From Canibacter sp052085365 (lineage in GTDB: Bacteria; Actinomycetota; Actinomycetes; Actinomycetales; Microbacteriaceae), in assembly GCA_052085365.1 (NCBI GenBank), contig JBQDFP010000023.1, positions 1 to 31,433 on the forward strand: a stretch of DNA of 31,433 nucleotides, written 5' to 3'. Below, in pieces: positions 7,095 to 15,049 of the stretch. The position numbers were made by a program, and so were the translations under genes. The notes beneath the pieces were generated by a model. The model worked only from the letters and a program-made list of their open reading frames with translations. It did no database searches and had not been told where the DNA came from. Within the stretch, counting starts at the first letter, position 1. Each line of letters opens with the position of its first letter.

Positions 7095-7847
7095 TTACGA
7101 CGCGTCCCTCACCGCTTGGTCGATGAAGTCTTGAAACACGCTGAGGGGCTGCGCGCCAGAGATCGCCGTCGTGCCGGCTACAAAAAATGGAACTGAATTC
7201 ACGCCGAGACTTTGTGCGACCGAAGTACTATTTTGTGCTGCCTGTCGCAGGTCGGGATCATCGAGGTCAGCGCTGAACTGTTCAATATCTGGCACGCCAG
7301 CGGCTTCTGCAAATTCAATCAGCTTGTCTTGGGGCATATCCGGGTGACCCTTTTCGGGTGCAGCTTCGTAGACCGCGTCAAGGTATTCGAAGAACTTGTC
7401 TTGACGCGCCGCAGCTCGTGCCGCAACAGCGGCATCTTCGGATTCCGAACCGAAGAAGGCAACATCGTTTAACTCGATTCGCACTTTTCCTGAATCTACA
7501 TAGTCCTTGAGGAGCGTCGGAAATGTGTCCCGATGAAAAGCTGCACAAAACGGGCAGCGCAGATCAGTGAACTGTACGAGCACAACAGGGGCTGCAACAT
7601 CACCGATCGCCATTTTATCGTTTGGGTCTCGGCGTACTACTGATGACTCTTCTGGGGCCTCTTCCGCGGTTTCAGTGTTTTCCTGAGAGGTTTCCGTCGC
7701 GGCAGGCTGCAGTGTGAGCTGGCCCACAAGGGTGAGCCCGAGAAACACACTCACCACCGCCAGAATTGCGGTCAGTCTACGATAGAGACGGTATTTTGAT
7801 TCAAGTTGTTCTCGTGAAAGCTCAGATGATTTGGCCACCCCGCCCAC
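7095..7847 (-). CDS. Membrane-anchored DsbA-family thioredoxin-fold protein
   Basis: Extracytoplasmic thiol-disulfide oxidoreductase, 250 residues. A basic N-terminus, one membrane segment (about 27-47) and an acidic Thr/Glu-rich linker (51-70) precede a thioredoxin-like domain of the DsbA/Thioredoxin_4 type. The active site is CPFC (Cys98, Cys101) after VVLVQFTDLR, and the cis-proline loop is VNSVP (Pro220). Start is the GTG at 7847; a second in-frame GTG 12 bp inside (7835) is possible and neither has a strong Shine-Dalgarno. It is cotranscribed with ccdA, which may keep it reduced so that it acts as a reductase or isomerase. Whether it oxidises or reduces substrates cannot be told from sequence. 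Confidence 0.88.
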   Translation of the reverse strand: MGGVAKSSELSREQLESKYRLYRRLTAILAVVSVFLGLTLVGQLTLQPAATETSQENTETAEEAPEESSVVRRDPNDKMAIGDVAAPVVLVQFTDLRCPFCAAFHRDTFPTLLKDYVDSGKVRIELNDVAFFGSESEDAAVAARAAARQDKFFEYLDAVYEAAPEKGHPDMPQDKLIEFAEAAGVPDIEQFSADLDDPDLRQAAQNSTSVAQSLGVNSVPFFVAGTTAISGAQPLSVFQDFIDQAVRDAS

Positions 7848-7906
7848 GATACAAGTTGGCTACTGAGAATGCACTTTCGTGCAGTGGATGCGCTTGCGCG
7901 GCATCG

Positions 7907-8452
7907 CTAACGAACGTACACGTCGAGATGGCTACCGTAGGTGCCGCGGTCATAGATTTTGCCCTGTGCACCGAACGGCGTATCAACAACCGTTCCTTTG
8001 GGAGCTTCGCCCGCAAGTGCGATGTACCCGTCTGAGTCGGTCACGTACCCCGCGTCGCTCACGTGCCGGCCAGGAATCTCAAGTCCTCCTCCAGGAAGCA
8101 CCTGCTGGCTGTAGAACGTGAATCGATAGCCGCCCCAGTTCACGACACCGCTGAACATAAACTCGTCGAGTGTAACTTCAGCCTTACTAGATGTTTGTGA
8201 ACTCTTAGCTTTCGGTTCGCTCACCTTCATGATCGGCAATGACACATCATAAGTCGGAGTCTCTGCCGCTTCAGACACAAGAGTTTGAAACTGGCGAGTT
8301 TCGAATGCGGCTGCTGAACCTTCTGATGCGAACGCGTGTGACATGGACAGGGGTGCTACTGCGGTAGCGCCGAAAAGAACGGCAGCAGCGAGTGCCGCCC
8401 CAACGCTGAAAGCACCAGAAGGAAGAAAACGCTGGGTCCGAGAAGTACGCAC
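7907..8452 (-). CDS. Secreted protein with 3D-type double-psi beta-barrel domain
   Basis: Predicted secreted protein, 181 residues. A signal peptide with basic start and long Ala-rich core ends near AFAS (about residue 42). A low-complexity linker follows, and residues from about 105 to the end carry the recognisable domain: SGVVNWGGYRFTFYSQ, VLPGGGLEIPGRHV, DGYIALAG and GTVVDTPFGAQGKIYDRG, ending LDVYV. This resembles short 3D/double-psi barrel domains of Gram-positive cell-wall proteins related to Rpf- and YabE-type hydrolases. No catalytic partner domain is present, so enzymatic activity is uncertain. The GTG at 8452 has no Shine-Dalgarno. A TAGACT box ends 8 nt before it, so the message may be leaderless or nearly so. 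Confidence 0.75.
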   Translation of the reverse strand: MRTSRTQRFLPSGAFSVGAALAAAVLFGATAVAPLSMSHAFASEGSAAAFETRQFQTLVSEAAETPTYDVSLPIMKVSEPKAKSSQTSSKAEVTLDEFMFSGVVNWGGYRFTFYSQQVLPGGGLEIPGRHVSDAGYVTDSDGYIALAGEAPKGTVVDTPFGAQGKIYDRGTYGSHLDVYVR

Positions 8453-8466
8453 AGTGTCGCAGTCTA

Positions 8467-8508
8467 GTTCACCAACCGATAAACTTCACCTCTGCGTTGC
8501 GCTAGGGT
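8467..8508 (+). promoter_or_regulatory. GTTCACC element and candidate promoter before the SulP gene
   Basis: GTTCACCAACCGATAAA (8467-8483) lies 19 bp before a TAGGGT -10 candidate (8503-8508); the -35 position reads TAAACT. The same 17-mer recurs with one mismatch at 12045-12061. GTTCACC is the half site of actinobacterial PHO boxes. The element also overlaps the promoter region of the divergent secreted-protein gene. Function is inferred. Confidence 0.4.
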
Positions 8509-8566
8509 AGGTCGGTTGAGTAAGAAGTTTACGCAGCCGCTGCGGTGCCTAAGAAAATGAGGAAAG

Positions 8567-10063
8567 ATGAGGTCCAGTGTCGTGAACACACGATATCGAG
8601 CAAAACCGACGGTGTTTGAAGCGTTTAGGTCGCCGAAGCTCCTGACTCGCGAGGCACTCGCGGGTCTGGTGGTAGGTCTTGCTCTGATCCCAGAGGCGAT
8701 CTCGTTTTCGATTATTGCGGGAGTCGACCCGAAAGTGGGCCTTTTCTCATCGTTTGTGATGGCAGTGACCATTGCGATTGTCGGCGGGCGGCCCGCCATG
8801 ATCAGCGCCGCAACCGGGGCGGTAGCGCTCGTGATAGCACCGGTGGCCAGAACCTATGGTCTCGATTTCTTTATCGCCACCGTGATGCTCGCCGGCGTAT
8901 TTCAAATCTTGCTCGGAGCGTCAGGCGTCGCGAAACTTATGCGCTTCATTCCTCGAAGTGTCATGGTCGGGTTTGTGAATGCGCTCGCGATCCTTATTTT
9001 TATTGCTCAGTTACCGCACCTGATCGACGTGCCCTGGTTGGTCTACCCACTTGTCGCTCTCGGGTTGATCATTATGGTGTTTATGCCGAAAATCACAAAA
9101 GTGATTCCCGGACCACTTGTCGCTATCGTCATCGTGACCGCAATCGTGCTTACCTTTGCGATCAGTGTCCCAACGGTTGGCGATCAGGGCGAACTGCCCA
9201 AGAGCCTGCCCGAACTCTTCATTCCGAACCTACCGCTCACCTGGGAAACCTTCAGCATCATTGCACCTTACGCCTTAGGTGTTGCCCTCGTAGGGCTCAT
9301 GGAATCACTCATGACCGCGAAACTGGTTGACGAAGTGACCGACACTCACTCCAACAAAACACGCGAAGCATGGGGCCAGGGTGTAGCAAATATTTTGTCA
9401 GGACTGTTCGGTGGCATGGGCGGCTGCGCGATGATCGGGCAAACCATGATCAACGTAAAAGTCTCCGGTGCACGCACCCGCATATCGACATTCCTGGCAG
9501 GCACATTCCTGCTCATCCTGGTGGTGGTGCTTGGCGATATCGTCGGCATGATTCCGATGGCGGCTCTCGTGGCTGTCATGATCATGGTGACCGTCGGCAC
9601 CTTCGACTGGCATTCGATTCGTCTATCGACACTCAAACGCCTCCCCAAATCTGAAACGCTTGTCATGGTGGTTACCGTGGCTGTGGTAGTTGCCACCAAC
9701 AACCTTGCTATTGGTGTCGTTGTGGGTGTATTTGTTGCGTCAGTGCTGTTTGTGCGCAGAGTTGCTCACGTGGTTCGGGTCGAGCGGACGATAACGAATG
9801 ATGGCAGCGAAGCCCGGTACGTCGTTACCGGTGAACTCTTTTTCGCTTCCAGTAACGATCTCACCAGGCAGTTTGAGTACAGCGCTGATCCACAGCAGAT
9901 CACAATCGATTTCACACACTCGCATATGTGGGACGCATCAACCATCGCCGCTTTAGATGCAATCGTGACCCGGTATGAACAGTACGGCAGCACCGTCGAA
10001 CTCGTCGGCATGAACGAACGCACGTCGGTCTTGCATCAGCGCCTGTCCGGAGGGCTCGGCTAA
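8567..10063 (+). CDS. SulP-family inorganic anion transporter with STAS domain
   Basis: Membrane transporter of 498 residues for sulfate, bicarbonate or a similar anion. The N-terminal two thirds carry many helices with SulP features: GLVVGLALIPEAISFSIIAG near residues 33-52 (TM1), the GGRPAMISAATGAVALV block near 80, the PRSVMVGFVNALAI block, and the LMESLMTAK segment before GQGVANILSGLFGGMGGCAMIGQT. The cytoplasmic C-terminus from about residue 400 is a STAS domain (YVVTGELFFASSND; IDFTHSHMWDASTIAALD). The ATG at 8567 has AGGAAAG close upstream; a GTG at 8582 is possible. The next gene, 44 bp on, is a Cys/Met-metabolism enzyme, which favours a sulfur role, but substrate is not determined by sequence. 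Confidence 0.88.
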   Translation: MRSSVVNTRYRAKPTVFEAFRSPKLLTREALAGLVVGLALIPEAISFSIIAGVDPKVGLFSSFVMAVTIAIVGGRPAMISAATGAVALVIAPVARTYGLDFFIATVMLAGVFQILLGASGVAKLMRFIPRSVMVGFVNALAILIFIAQLPHLIDVPWLVYPLVALGLIIMVFMPKITKVIPGPLVAIVIVTAIVLTFAISVPTVGDQGELPKSLPELFIPNLPLTWETFSIIAPYALGVALVGLMESLMTAKLVDEVTDTHSNKTREAWGQGVANILSGLFGGMGGCAMIGQTMINVKVSGARTRISTFLAGTFLLILVVVLGDIVGMIPMAALVAVMIMVTVGTFDWHSIRLSTLKRLPKSETLVMVVTVAVVVATNNLAIGVVVGVFVASVLFVRRVAHVVRVERTITNDGSEARYVVTGELFFASSNDLTRQFEYSADPQQITIDFTHSHMWDASTIAALDAIVTRYEQYGSTVELVGMNERTSVLHQRLSGGLG

Positions 10064-10107
10064 CCGGAGAGTAGAGTGATAACTGGCCTTGCGGGGAGGA
10101 GCGCTCT

Positions 10108-11316
10108 ATGAAACCTGACAAACACGATTCGACAACTGTCAGTGACGCCACTTGGGCGGTTCACGGCGGAAACAGTATTGACCCGGGAACGGGTGCGGTT
10201 CGTACACCGCTCGTGATGGCAAACTCCTATCAGCTGCCCGAGGACCCCTCGAATCTCAACTGGTCCGATAATTCGGGATTTGTGTACACGCGAAATAATG
10301 CTGTCAACCAGGTCGCGCTCGAAGAGAAACTCGCGGCCCTTGAAGGCGGCGAGGCCGCTGTCACATTGGCCAGCGGTGTCGCAGCCCTGCACGCGGTATT
10401 TTTTACGCTGCTGAAAACCGGCGATCACGTGGTGGTTGCGAATGTGAGCTACGAAGCAGTAGTTCGTTTGTTTGCTGAACTTCTGCCTGAACGCTACGGG
10501 ATAGACGCGACCTTCGTTGATGTTTCCGACCATGAGGCAGTACGCGCTGCAATACGTCCGAATACCAAACTCATTCATGTCGAAACGATTGCAAACCCCA
10601 CCACGAAAGTCACTGATATTCGTGCCATCGCTGACATTGCGCATGACGCAGGCGCAATCCTCACAGTAGATAGTACGTTCACCCCGCCGCCGTTCTACCG
10701 CCCGTTGAGCGATGGCGCCGATTTGGTGATCCACTCGCTCACCAAATATATTAACGGCCACGGTGATGCCATGGGCGGTGCCGTCATTGGTGACGCAGCC
10801 ACGATTCGACGCATTCGACTCGATGCTGTGATTGACGTGGGCGGCGTCATTTCACCGTTTAACGCGTGGCTGATTATGCGTGGTTCCGTGACACTCCCGT
10901 TGAGACTGGAACAACACCTTGCCTCGGCAGAACGCATTGCACAATTTCTTGCAAAAGACGATCGTATTGCTTATGTGCGGTATCCCGGACTCAGCTCACA
11001 TGCTGAGCATGAGCTAGCGGAACGGCAGTTCGGCGGACGAGGCTACGGCGCGGTAATGTCATTCGCACTTAACGGAAACTCAGCGATCCAAAATCAGTTC
11101 GTGCAGAACTTAGGCATCATTACTTCAGCGGTTTCGCTCGGTCATGATGAGACGCTCATTGTGCACTCCGGCCCCGAAGCACGTGGTGGAAGCGACCGCT
11201 ACCCTGAGGAATTCTTGACCTTCGGCCATTTACGGCTCTCAGTTGGACTTGAAGACCCGGAAGACTTGATTGCAGATCTCGCAGCTGCGCTTGATGCCAC
11301 TGACATCACGACATAA
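10108..11316 (+). CDS. PLP-dependent trans-sulfuration enzyme (Cys/Met metabolism family)
   Basis: Cytoplasmic PLP enzyme of 402 residues in the cystathionine gamma-synthase / cystathionine gamma-lyase / methionine gamma-lyase family. Visible: the ASGVAALHAVF segment (phosphate-binding loop), the VDSTFTPPPFYRP block with Asp188 expected to pair with the pyridine nitrogen, and SLTKYINGHGD with Lys213 as the Schiff-base lysine. The C-terminal LRLSVGLEDPEDLIADL is standard. The usual YxRxxNPT block reads YTRNNAVNQ, so the exact reaction is uncertain. GGAGGAG lies about 9 nt before the ATG. Probably cotranscribed with the SulP gene, suggesting sulfur assimilation or amino-acid interconversion. 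Confidence 0.85.
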   Translation: MKPDKHDSTTVSDATWAVHGGNSIDPGTGAVRTPLVMANSYQLPEDPSNLNWSDNSGFVYTRNNAVNQVALEEKLAALEGGEAAVTLASGVAALHAVFFTLLKTGDHVVVANVSYEAVVRLFAELLPERYGIDATFVDVSDHEAVRAAIRPNTKLIHVETIANPTTKVTDIRAIADIAHDAGAILTVDSTFTPPPFYRPLSDGADLVIHSLTKYINGHGDAMGGAVIGDAATIRRIRLDAVIDVGGVISPFNAWLIMRGSVTLPLRLEQHLASAERIAQFLAKDDRIAYVRYPGLSSHAEHELAERQFGGRGYGAVMSFALNGNSAIQNQFVQNLGIITSAVSLGHDETLIVHSGPEARGGSDRYPEEFLTFGHLRLSVGLEDPEDLIADLAAALDATDITT

Positions 11317-11431
11317 TGTGACAGAGGAATCTTGCGCCGTCGCAGAACTTTAAGCATTTCTCTGACGGTGCAGGCGTAACCTAGGGTTCCTAAGCAGAAA
11401 GGATCGAGCGATTCGAGAGTATCAACGCCCA

Positions 11432-12037
11432 GTGCAGCTTCCGAACGAGGTATTTGACTGGTTTGAAGGCGCTGAAGACCCAGCAACCACGCACTATATT
11501 GCGCGCGAAACTTCGTGGGCATTGCTTGACCGTGTGCGCAGCGAAACCGACCCGACTGTGGTCGAAAGGGTGCTCGCACATGCACAAAACGAAGGCGTAG
11601 ACGATATCGCCGAAATGTGGGCGAATGCGCACAAACATTCACTCGCGGGGACCCTGTGGCGACTCTACTTGCTACGAAAAGCGGTGGCATCGAGCCCAGA
11701 CGCAGCCGCACTTCTGTTTCAGCGCGGAGTTGAACACTCTCGCACTATTGACCCAATCATTGCCGGGGCTACTGAACCGATCACACCAGCATCGGTTTCG
11801 GACCTGTGCGACACGATTCTGCGTGGTGTTTTTCGTGGAAGCTTCGCAGACGCGCTCGACCGAGCCTGGGCCTACTCGCGGGTGATGGCGCACGGCTCAG
11901 CAGCGCTCGCCGATGACCGCGATACGTTTGACGACCAGCACGCTGGGCAACTCACAAAACGGGCCTACCGGTACACACAGATTGCTGAAGATCTTGCGAT
12001 TGCCGCAACGAAATGGCGAGAAGGCGCGCTTGAATAA
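11432..12037 (+). CDS. Conserved actinobacterial protein of unknown function
   Basis: A 201-residue soluble, mostly helical, acidic protein from the GTG at 11432. I recall close relatives in Microbacteriaceae carrying the blocks VFDWFEGAEDPA, VVERVL, SLAGTLWRLYLLRKAV and RGVFRGSFADALDRA; they are sometimes labelled RNA polymerase subunit, but nothing here resembles one. No enzyme motif, signal or membrane segment is visible. The frame is open further upstream: the Shine-Dalgarno-like GAAAGGA (11397-11403) fits an ATT codon at 11411 better than the GTG, which would give an N-terminus starting with xREYQRP. It lies between the sulfur genes and the pst cluster. Function unknown. Confidence 0.75.
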   Translation: MQLPNEVFDWFEGAEDPATTHYIARETSWALLDRVRSETDPTVVERVLAHAQNEGVDDIAEMWANAHKHSLAGTLWRLYLLRKAVASSPDAAALLFQRGVEHSRTIDPIIAGATEPITPASVSDLCDTILRGVFRGSFADALDRAWAYSRVMAHGSAALADDRDTFDDQHAGQLTKRAYRYTQIAEDLAIAATKWREGALE

Positions 12038-12044
12038 CACGCCT

Positions 12045-12094
12045 GTTCACCAACCGCTAAATCGTTCGACGCAAAACCGGTCAGGCTCTACACT
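12045..12094 (+). promoter_or_regulatory. GTTCACC element and candidate promoter of a small RNA
   Basis: GTTCACCAACCGCTAAA (12045-12061) matches the element at 8467-8483 with one mismatch. It is followed by TTCGAC (12065-12070), an 18-bp spacer and TACACT (12089-12094). Transcription would begin near 12101, where no plausible long gene follows on this strand. Confidence 0.45.
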
Positions 12095-12100
12095 GGTATG

Positions 12101-12184
12101 TGCCGGGCCGCAGTAACCCCGGGCTCCAATTTTTGCCGCTTCGAGCGGCCTTCCGCCGAGAGGCGTTCTGCGGTCCGGTTTTTC
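12101..12184 (+). ncRNA. Candidate small RNA convergent to pstB
   Basis: About 83 nt expected from the promoter at 12065-12094. It can form a 5-bp stem (12103-12107 with 12118-12122), a U5 run (12130-12134), a 6-bp hairpin GCCGCT-UCG-AGCGGC (12135-12149), a CGCC-GAGA-GGCG hairpin with a GNRA loop (12154-12165) and a final U5 run (12179-12183). It ends about 23 nt from the pstB stop codon on the other strand, so parts may instead be terminators. It matches no RNA family I recognise. A 31-codon frame from ATG 12098 is also present but starts upstream of the expected transcript. Confidence 0.3.
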
Positions 12185-12206
12185 ATGCCATGAGCCGCGA
12201 CGCAGC

Positions 12207-12986
12207 CTAACCGAAGCGACCGGAAACGTAGTCTTCAGTCGCTTGCACGGCCGGGTTCGAAAAAATGGTTCGAGTGTCGTCATATTCGACAAGCTTGCCA
12301 GGCTTACCAGTGCCCGCAATGTTAAAGAATGCGGTCTTGTCACTGACACGTGACGCTTGTTGCATGTTGTGAGTCACAATAACGATCGTGTAGTCCTGCT
12401 TCAGCTCTTCGATCAGGTCTTCAATCGCAAGCGTCGAGATCGGGTCGAGCGCGGAGCACGGTTCATCCATCAACAACACATCAGGTGAGACCGCGATTGC
12501 ACGTGCGATGCACAGACGTTGCTGCTGTCCACCGGAAAGGCCCGAACCTGGTTTATCGAGACGGTCCTGAACTTCTGACCACAGGTTTGCGCCCCGGAGT
12601 GACTGTTCAGCGAGATCGTCGGCATCACTTTTCGAGATACTTCGATTGTTCAGACGGACACCCGCGAGCACGTTTTCACGAATTGACATGGTCGGGAACG
12701 GGTTCGGACGTTGAAAGACCATTCCGATCTGTCGACGTACCAACACCGGGTCGACGCCATTTCCATACAGATCCTCGCCGTCAAGCAGCACTTCACCTTC
12801 GACGCGGGCACCCGGAATTACCTCGTGCATGCGGTTCAATGTACGAAGAAACGTTGATTTGCCGCAGCCTGACGGTCCAATCAAAGCGGTTACGCTGCGC
12901 GGATCGATATCAATGTCCACACCCTCGACAGCACGAAACTTCGAGTAGTACACGTTGAGGTCACGAACCTCGATGCGTTTTGACAT
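12207..12986 (-). CDS. pstB: Phosphate ABC transporter ATP-binding protein PstB
   Basis: ATPase of the high-affinity phosphate importer, 259 residues. Walker A GPSGCGKST is at 37-45, the Q-loop block is GMVFQRPNPFP, the signature LSGGQQQR at 150-157, Walker B VLLMDEP at 170-176, and the H-loop is IVTHNMQQA. The terminal FSNPAVQATEDYVSGRFG is typical of PstB. The ATG at 12986 is chosen because AAGGAG lies 5 nt before it; the in-frame GTG at 12992 would overlap that site. It is the last gene of pstSCAB, 13 bp after pstA, with the cytoplasmic motor acting on PstA and PstC. Confidence 0.96.
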   Translation of the reverse strand: MSKRIEVRDLNVYYSKFRAVEGVDIDIDPRSVTALIGPSGCGKSTFLRTLNRMHEVIPGARVEGEVLLDGEDLYGNGVDPVLVRRQIGMVFQRPNPFPTMSIRENVLAGVRLNNRSISKSDADDLAEQSLRGANLWSEVQDRLDKPGSGLSGGQQQRLCIARAIAVSPDVLLMDEPCSALDPISTLAIEDLIEELKQDYTIVIVTHNMQQASRVSDKTAFFNIAGTGKPGKLVEYDDTRTIFSNPAVQATEDYVSGRFG

Positions 12987-12999
12987 TTTCACTCCTTAA

Positions 13000-14079
13000 C
13001 TAACGCCCAGTTTTCGGGGCAAAGATTTTCGCGATCAGCCGCGCAAGCAAGTTCAGTAGCATCACGATCAAGATGAGCATCAGCGCGGCCGCCCAAGCAC
13101 GATCGAGGAACGCGAATGCGGGGTTCCCCTGGTTGGTGTACTGCGTGTAAACAAACACGGGAAGTGACTGCATTCGGCCATCGAAGAGGTTATAGTTCAT
13201 GCTTGCAGTAAAGCCCGCGGTAATGAGCAGGGGTGCGGTCTCGCCGATCACTCGGGCGATCGCGAGAACCACACCTGTGGTAATCCCGGCGATTGCGGTC
13301 GGCATGACCACCTTCACAATGGTGAGCCATTTCGGGACACCGAGTGCATATGCGGCTTCGCGGAGTTCGTTTGGAACTAGACGCAGCATTTCTTCGCTTG
13401 ACCGAACCACAACCGGCACCATCAGTACGGTGAGCGACACTGCGCCGACAATACCCATGCGCACCCCCGGGCCGAAGAAGATCGCGAACAGTGCATATGC
13501 AAACAGACCCGCAACAATTGACGGGATTCCCGTCATAACATCAACCAGGAACGTAATGACGGTGGCAAGACGGCCACGGCCATACTCAACCAGATAGATC
13601 GAAGTCATGAGCCCCAGCGGAACTGAAATGACCGTAGCGGCGAGGGTGATCAACAGCGTGCCCACCATTGCATGCAAGGCCCCACCGCCTTCGCCGGTGA
13701 TATTGCGCATGGACGAGTTGAAGAACTCACCGTCCATACGTGCCCATCCGTGCACAACGACTTCGCCTGAGACCGAAACGAGCGGCACCATAGCGAGCAC
13801 GAACGCACTCGTCACGAGACCGGTCACAAACCTGTCCGTGGCTTGCCTACGACCTTCGACTGCCGCCGAAAGCGTAAAGATCGCGACCAAGTAGGCAATC
13901 ACCGCAATGATGGAGGTTCCTACCAGATTGAACGGGACGCCGTTCGATGCTGCGAGAAGGGCGAAGACTGCGGCAGACACGACGATGCATGCCAGGAGCG
14001 TGATCCACGGGACCGACTTGTGCAGTCGGTTACCGGCAAGTGTCGACGAACCGGACCGAGTAACGGTGAGAGTGGCCAT
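13000..14079 (-). CDS. pstA: Phosphate ABC transporter permease PstA
   Basis: Permease subunit, 359 residues, longer than many PstA proteins because of an N-terminal part with three hydrophobic segments before the core. The binding-protein-dependent transport domain runs from about 140 (MVGTLLITLAATVISVPLGLMTSIYLVEY) and includes the ATPase-contacting EAA loop ELREAAYALGVPKWLTIVKVVMPTAIAGI, followed by RVIGETAPLLITAG, a PstA hallmark. GGAG lies about 9 nt before the ATG. One base separates it from the pstC stop codon, so the two permeases are translationally coupled. Confidence 0.95.
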   Translation of the reverse strand: MATLTVTRSGSSTLAGNRLHKSVPWITLLACIVVSAAVFALLAASNGVPFNLVGTSIIAVIAYLVAIFTLSAAVEGRRQATDRFVTGLVTSAFVLAMVPLVSVSGEVVVHGWARMDGEFFNSSMRNITGEGGGALHAMVGTLLITLAATVISVPLGLMTSIYLVEYGRGRLATVITFLVDVMTGIPSIVAGLFAYALFAIFFGPGVRMGIVGAVSLTVLMVPVVVRSSEEMLRLVPNELREAAYALGVPKWLTIVKVVMPTAIAGITTGVVLAIARVIGETAPLLITAGFTASMNYNLFDGRMQSLPVFVYTQYTNQGNPAFAFLDRAWAAALMLILIVMLLNLLARLIAKIFAPKTGR

Positions 14080-14080
14080 A

Positions 14081-15025
14081 CTAGTTCGCTCCAGAAAATT
14101 CGGCCCGGCGGCTAACGATCCAACGCGCGAGCGCGTTAACCGCGAAGGTCACAATGAACAGAATCAGACCGGTAGCGATCAGGACGTTAATATTCGTGCC
14201 GTACGCCTCGGGAAAAGTCAGTGCGATATTTGCTGCGATAGTTGACGGGTTCTCAGCATTGAGTAGCTGGAAGCTCACAATGCCAGTTGCTGACAGCACC
14301 ATCGCGACAGCCATGGTTTCACCGAGCGCCCGGCCCAGACCGAGCATTGCGGCTGAAACCATACCGGAACGACCAAACGGCAGCACGGCAAGGCGAATCA
14401 TTTCCCACCTGGTCGCACCAAGCGCCAGAGCGGCTTCTTCGTGAAGCACTGGCGCTTGCAGAAAGATTTCGCGGCAGATCGCGGTCATGATGGGCAAGAT
14501 CATGACCGCAAGGACGATTGCAGCGGTAAGAATGGTTCGGCCGGTGCCTGACACGACGCCGCCGAGGAAGAATGACAGCACTGGAATATTCCCGAGGTGC
14601 TCATTCAACCAGGCAAACACCGGTTGTGCAGCGGGTGCCACCACACCGATGCCCCACAAGCCAAAGACCACGCTGGGCACGGCCGCAAGCAAGTCAACAA
14701 TGTATCCCAGCAATGACGCCAGTCGACGCGGTGCGTAGTGCGATATAAACAGTGAGATACCGATAGCGAGCGGGGTTGCCAGGATTAATGAAAGGATCGC
14801 GGCCCAGACGGTGCCGAAGATCAGCGGGCCGACGTAGGACCAGAAGTTTGAGGTGAGAATCGAGGCATTCTCACTGGTGGCGAAGAACGCCGGGATGCTT
14901 CGGGCGATCAAGAAGACGGATACTGCTGCGAGCGTCAGCATGATCATGACGCCAGCGAAGAGTGCGGTCTTCGAAAAAACTAAATCACCCAGACGGGTTT
15001 TGGGGCTTTGCACTGAGCTCCTCAT
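14081..15025 (-). CDS. pstC: Phosphate ABC transporter permease PstC
   Basis: Permease subunit, 314 residues with six or more membrane segments. The EAA loop reads EEAALALGATRWEMIRLAVLPFGRSGM and is followed by LGRALGETMAVAMVL, the PstC counterpart of the PstA RVIGETAP block. YIVDLLAAVPSVVFGLWGI is also typical. Start is uncertain: the ATG at 15025 has no clear ribosome site, whereas the in-frame GTG at 15013 has GAGGAG 4 nt upstream (15018-15023), giving 310 residues. A short hairpin lies between pstS and this gene. Confidence 0.95.
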   Translation of the reverse strand: MRSSVQSPKTRLGDLVFSKTALFAGVMIMLTLAAVSVFLIARSIPAFFATSENASILTSNFWSYVGPLIFGTVWAAILSLILATPLAIGISLFISHYAPRRLASLLGYIVDLLAAVPSVVFGLWGIGVVAPAAQPVFAWLNEHLGNIPVLSFFLGGVVSGTGRTILTAAIVLAVMILPIMTAICREIFLQAPVLHEEAALALGATRWEMIRLAVLPFGRSGMVSAAMLGLGRALGETMAVAMVLSATGIVSFQLLNAENPSTIAANIALTFPEAYGTNINVLIATGLILFIVTFAVNALARWIVSRRAEFSGAN

Positions 15026-15029
15026 AAAG

Positions 15030-15049
15030 GGGGCAGGACCGGATGCCCC
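15030..15049 (-). terminator. Intercistronic hairpin between pstS and pstC
   Basis: A GGGGCA/TGCCCC stem of 6 bp with an 8-nt loop is followed on the minus strand by CTTTAT, directly before the pstC start. It could act as a leaky terminator or protect the pstS message 3' end, raising PstS over the membrane subunits. The T-run is weak. Confidence 0.35.

Noticed and set aside
10060..10761. A 233-codon minus-strand frame over the PLP enzyme
   Set aside because: No family features; the plus-strand enzyme frame carries all expected motifs.
11325..11372. Imperfect stem GCGCCGTC / GACGGTGC after the PLP enzyme
   Set aside because: Large 22-nt loop and no T-run; not convincing as a terminator.
12081..12088. 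TCAGG segment near 12080 resembling the SRP RNA GGTCAGG motif
   Set aside because: The conserved apical loop GGAAG...AGCAG of SRP RNA is absent, and this segment lies within the promoter spacer.
12098..12193. A 31-codon frame starting ATG-TGC inside the candidate small RNA
   Set aside because: The ATG lies only 3 nt after the -10 box, upstream of the expected transcript start, with no ribosome site; composition follows the GC-rich stems.
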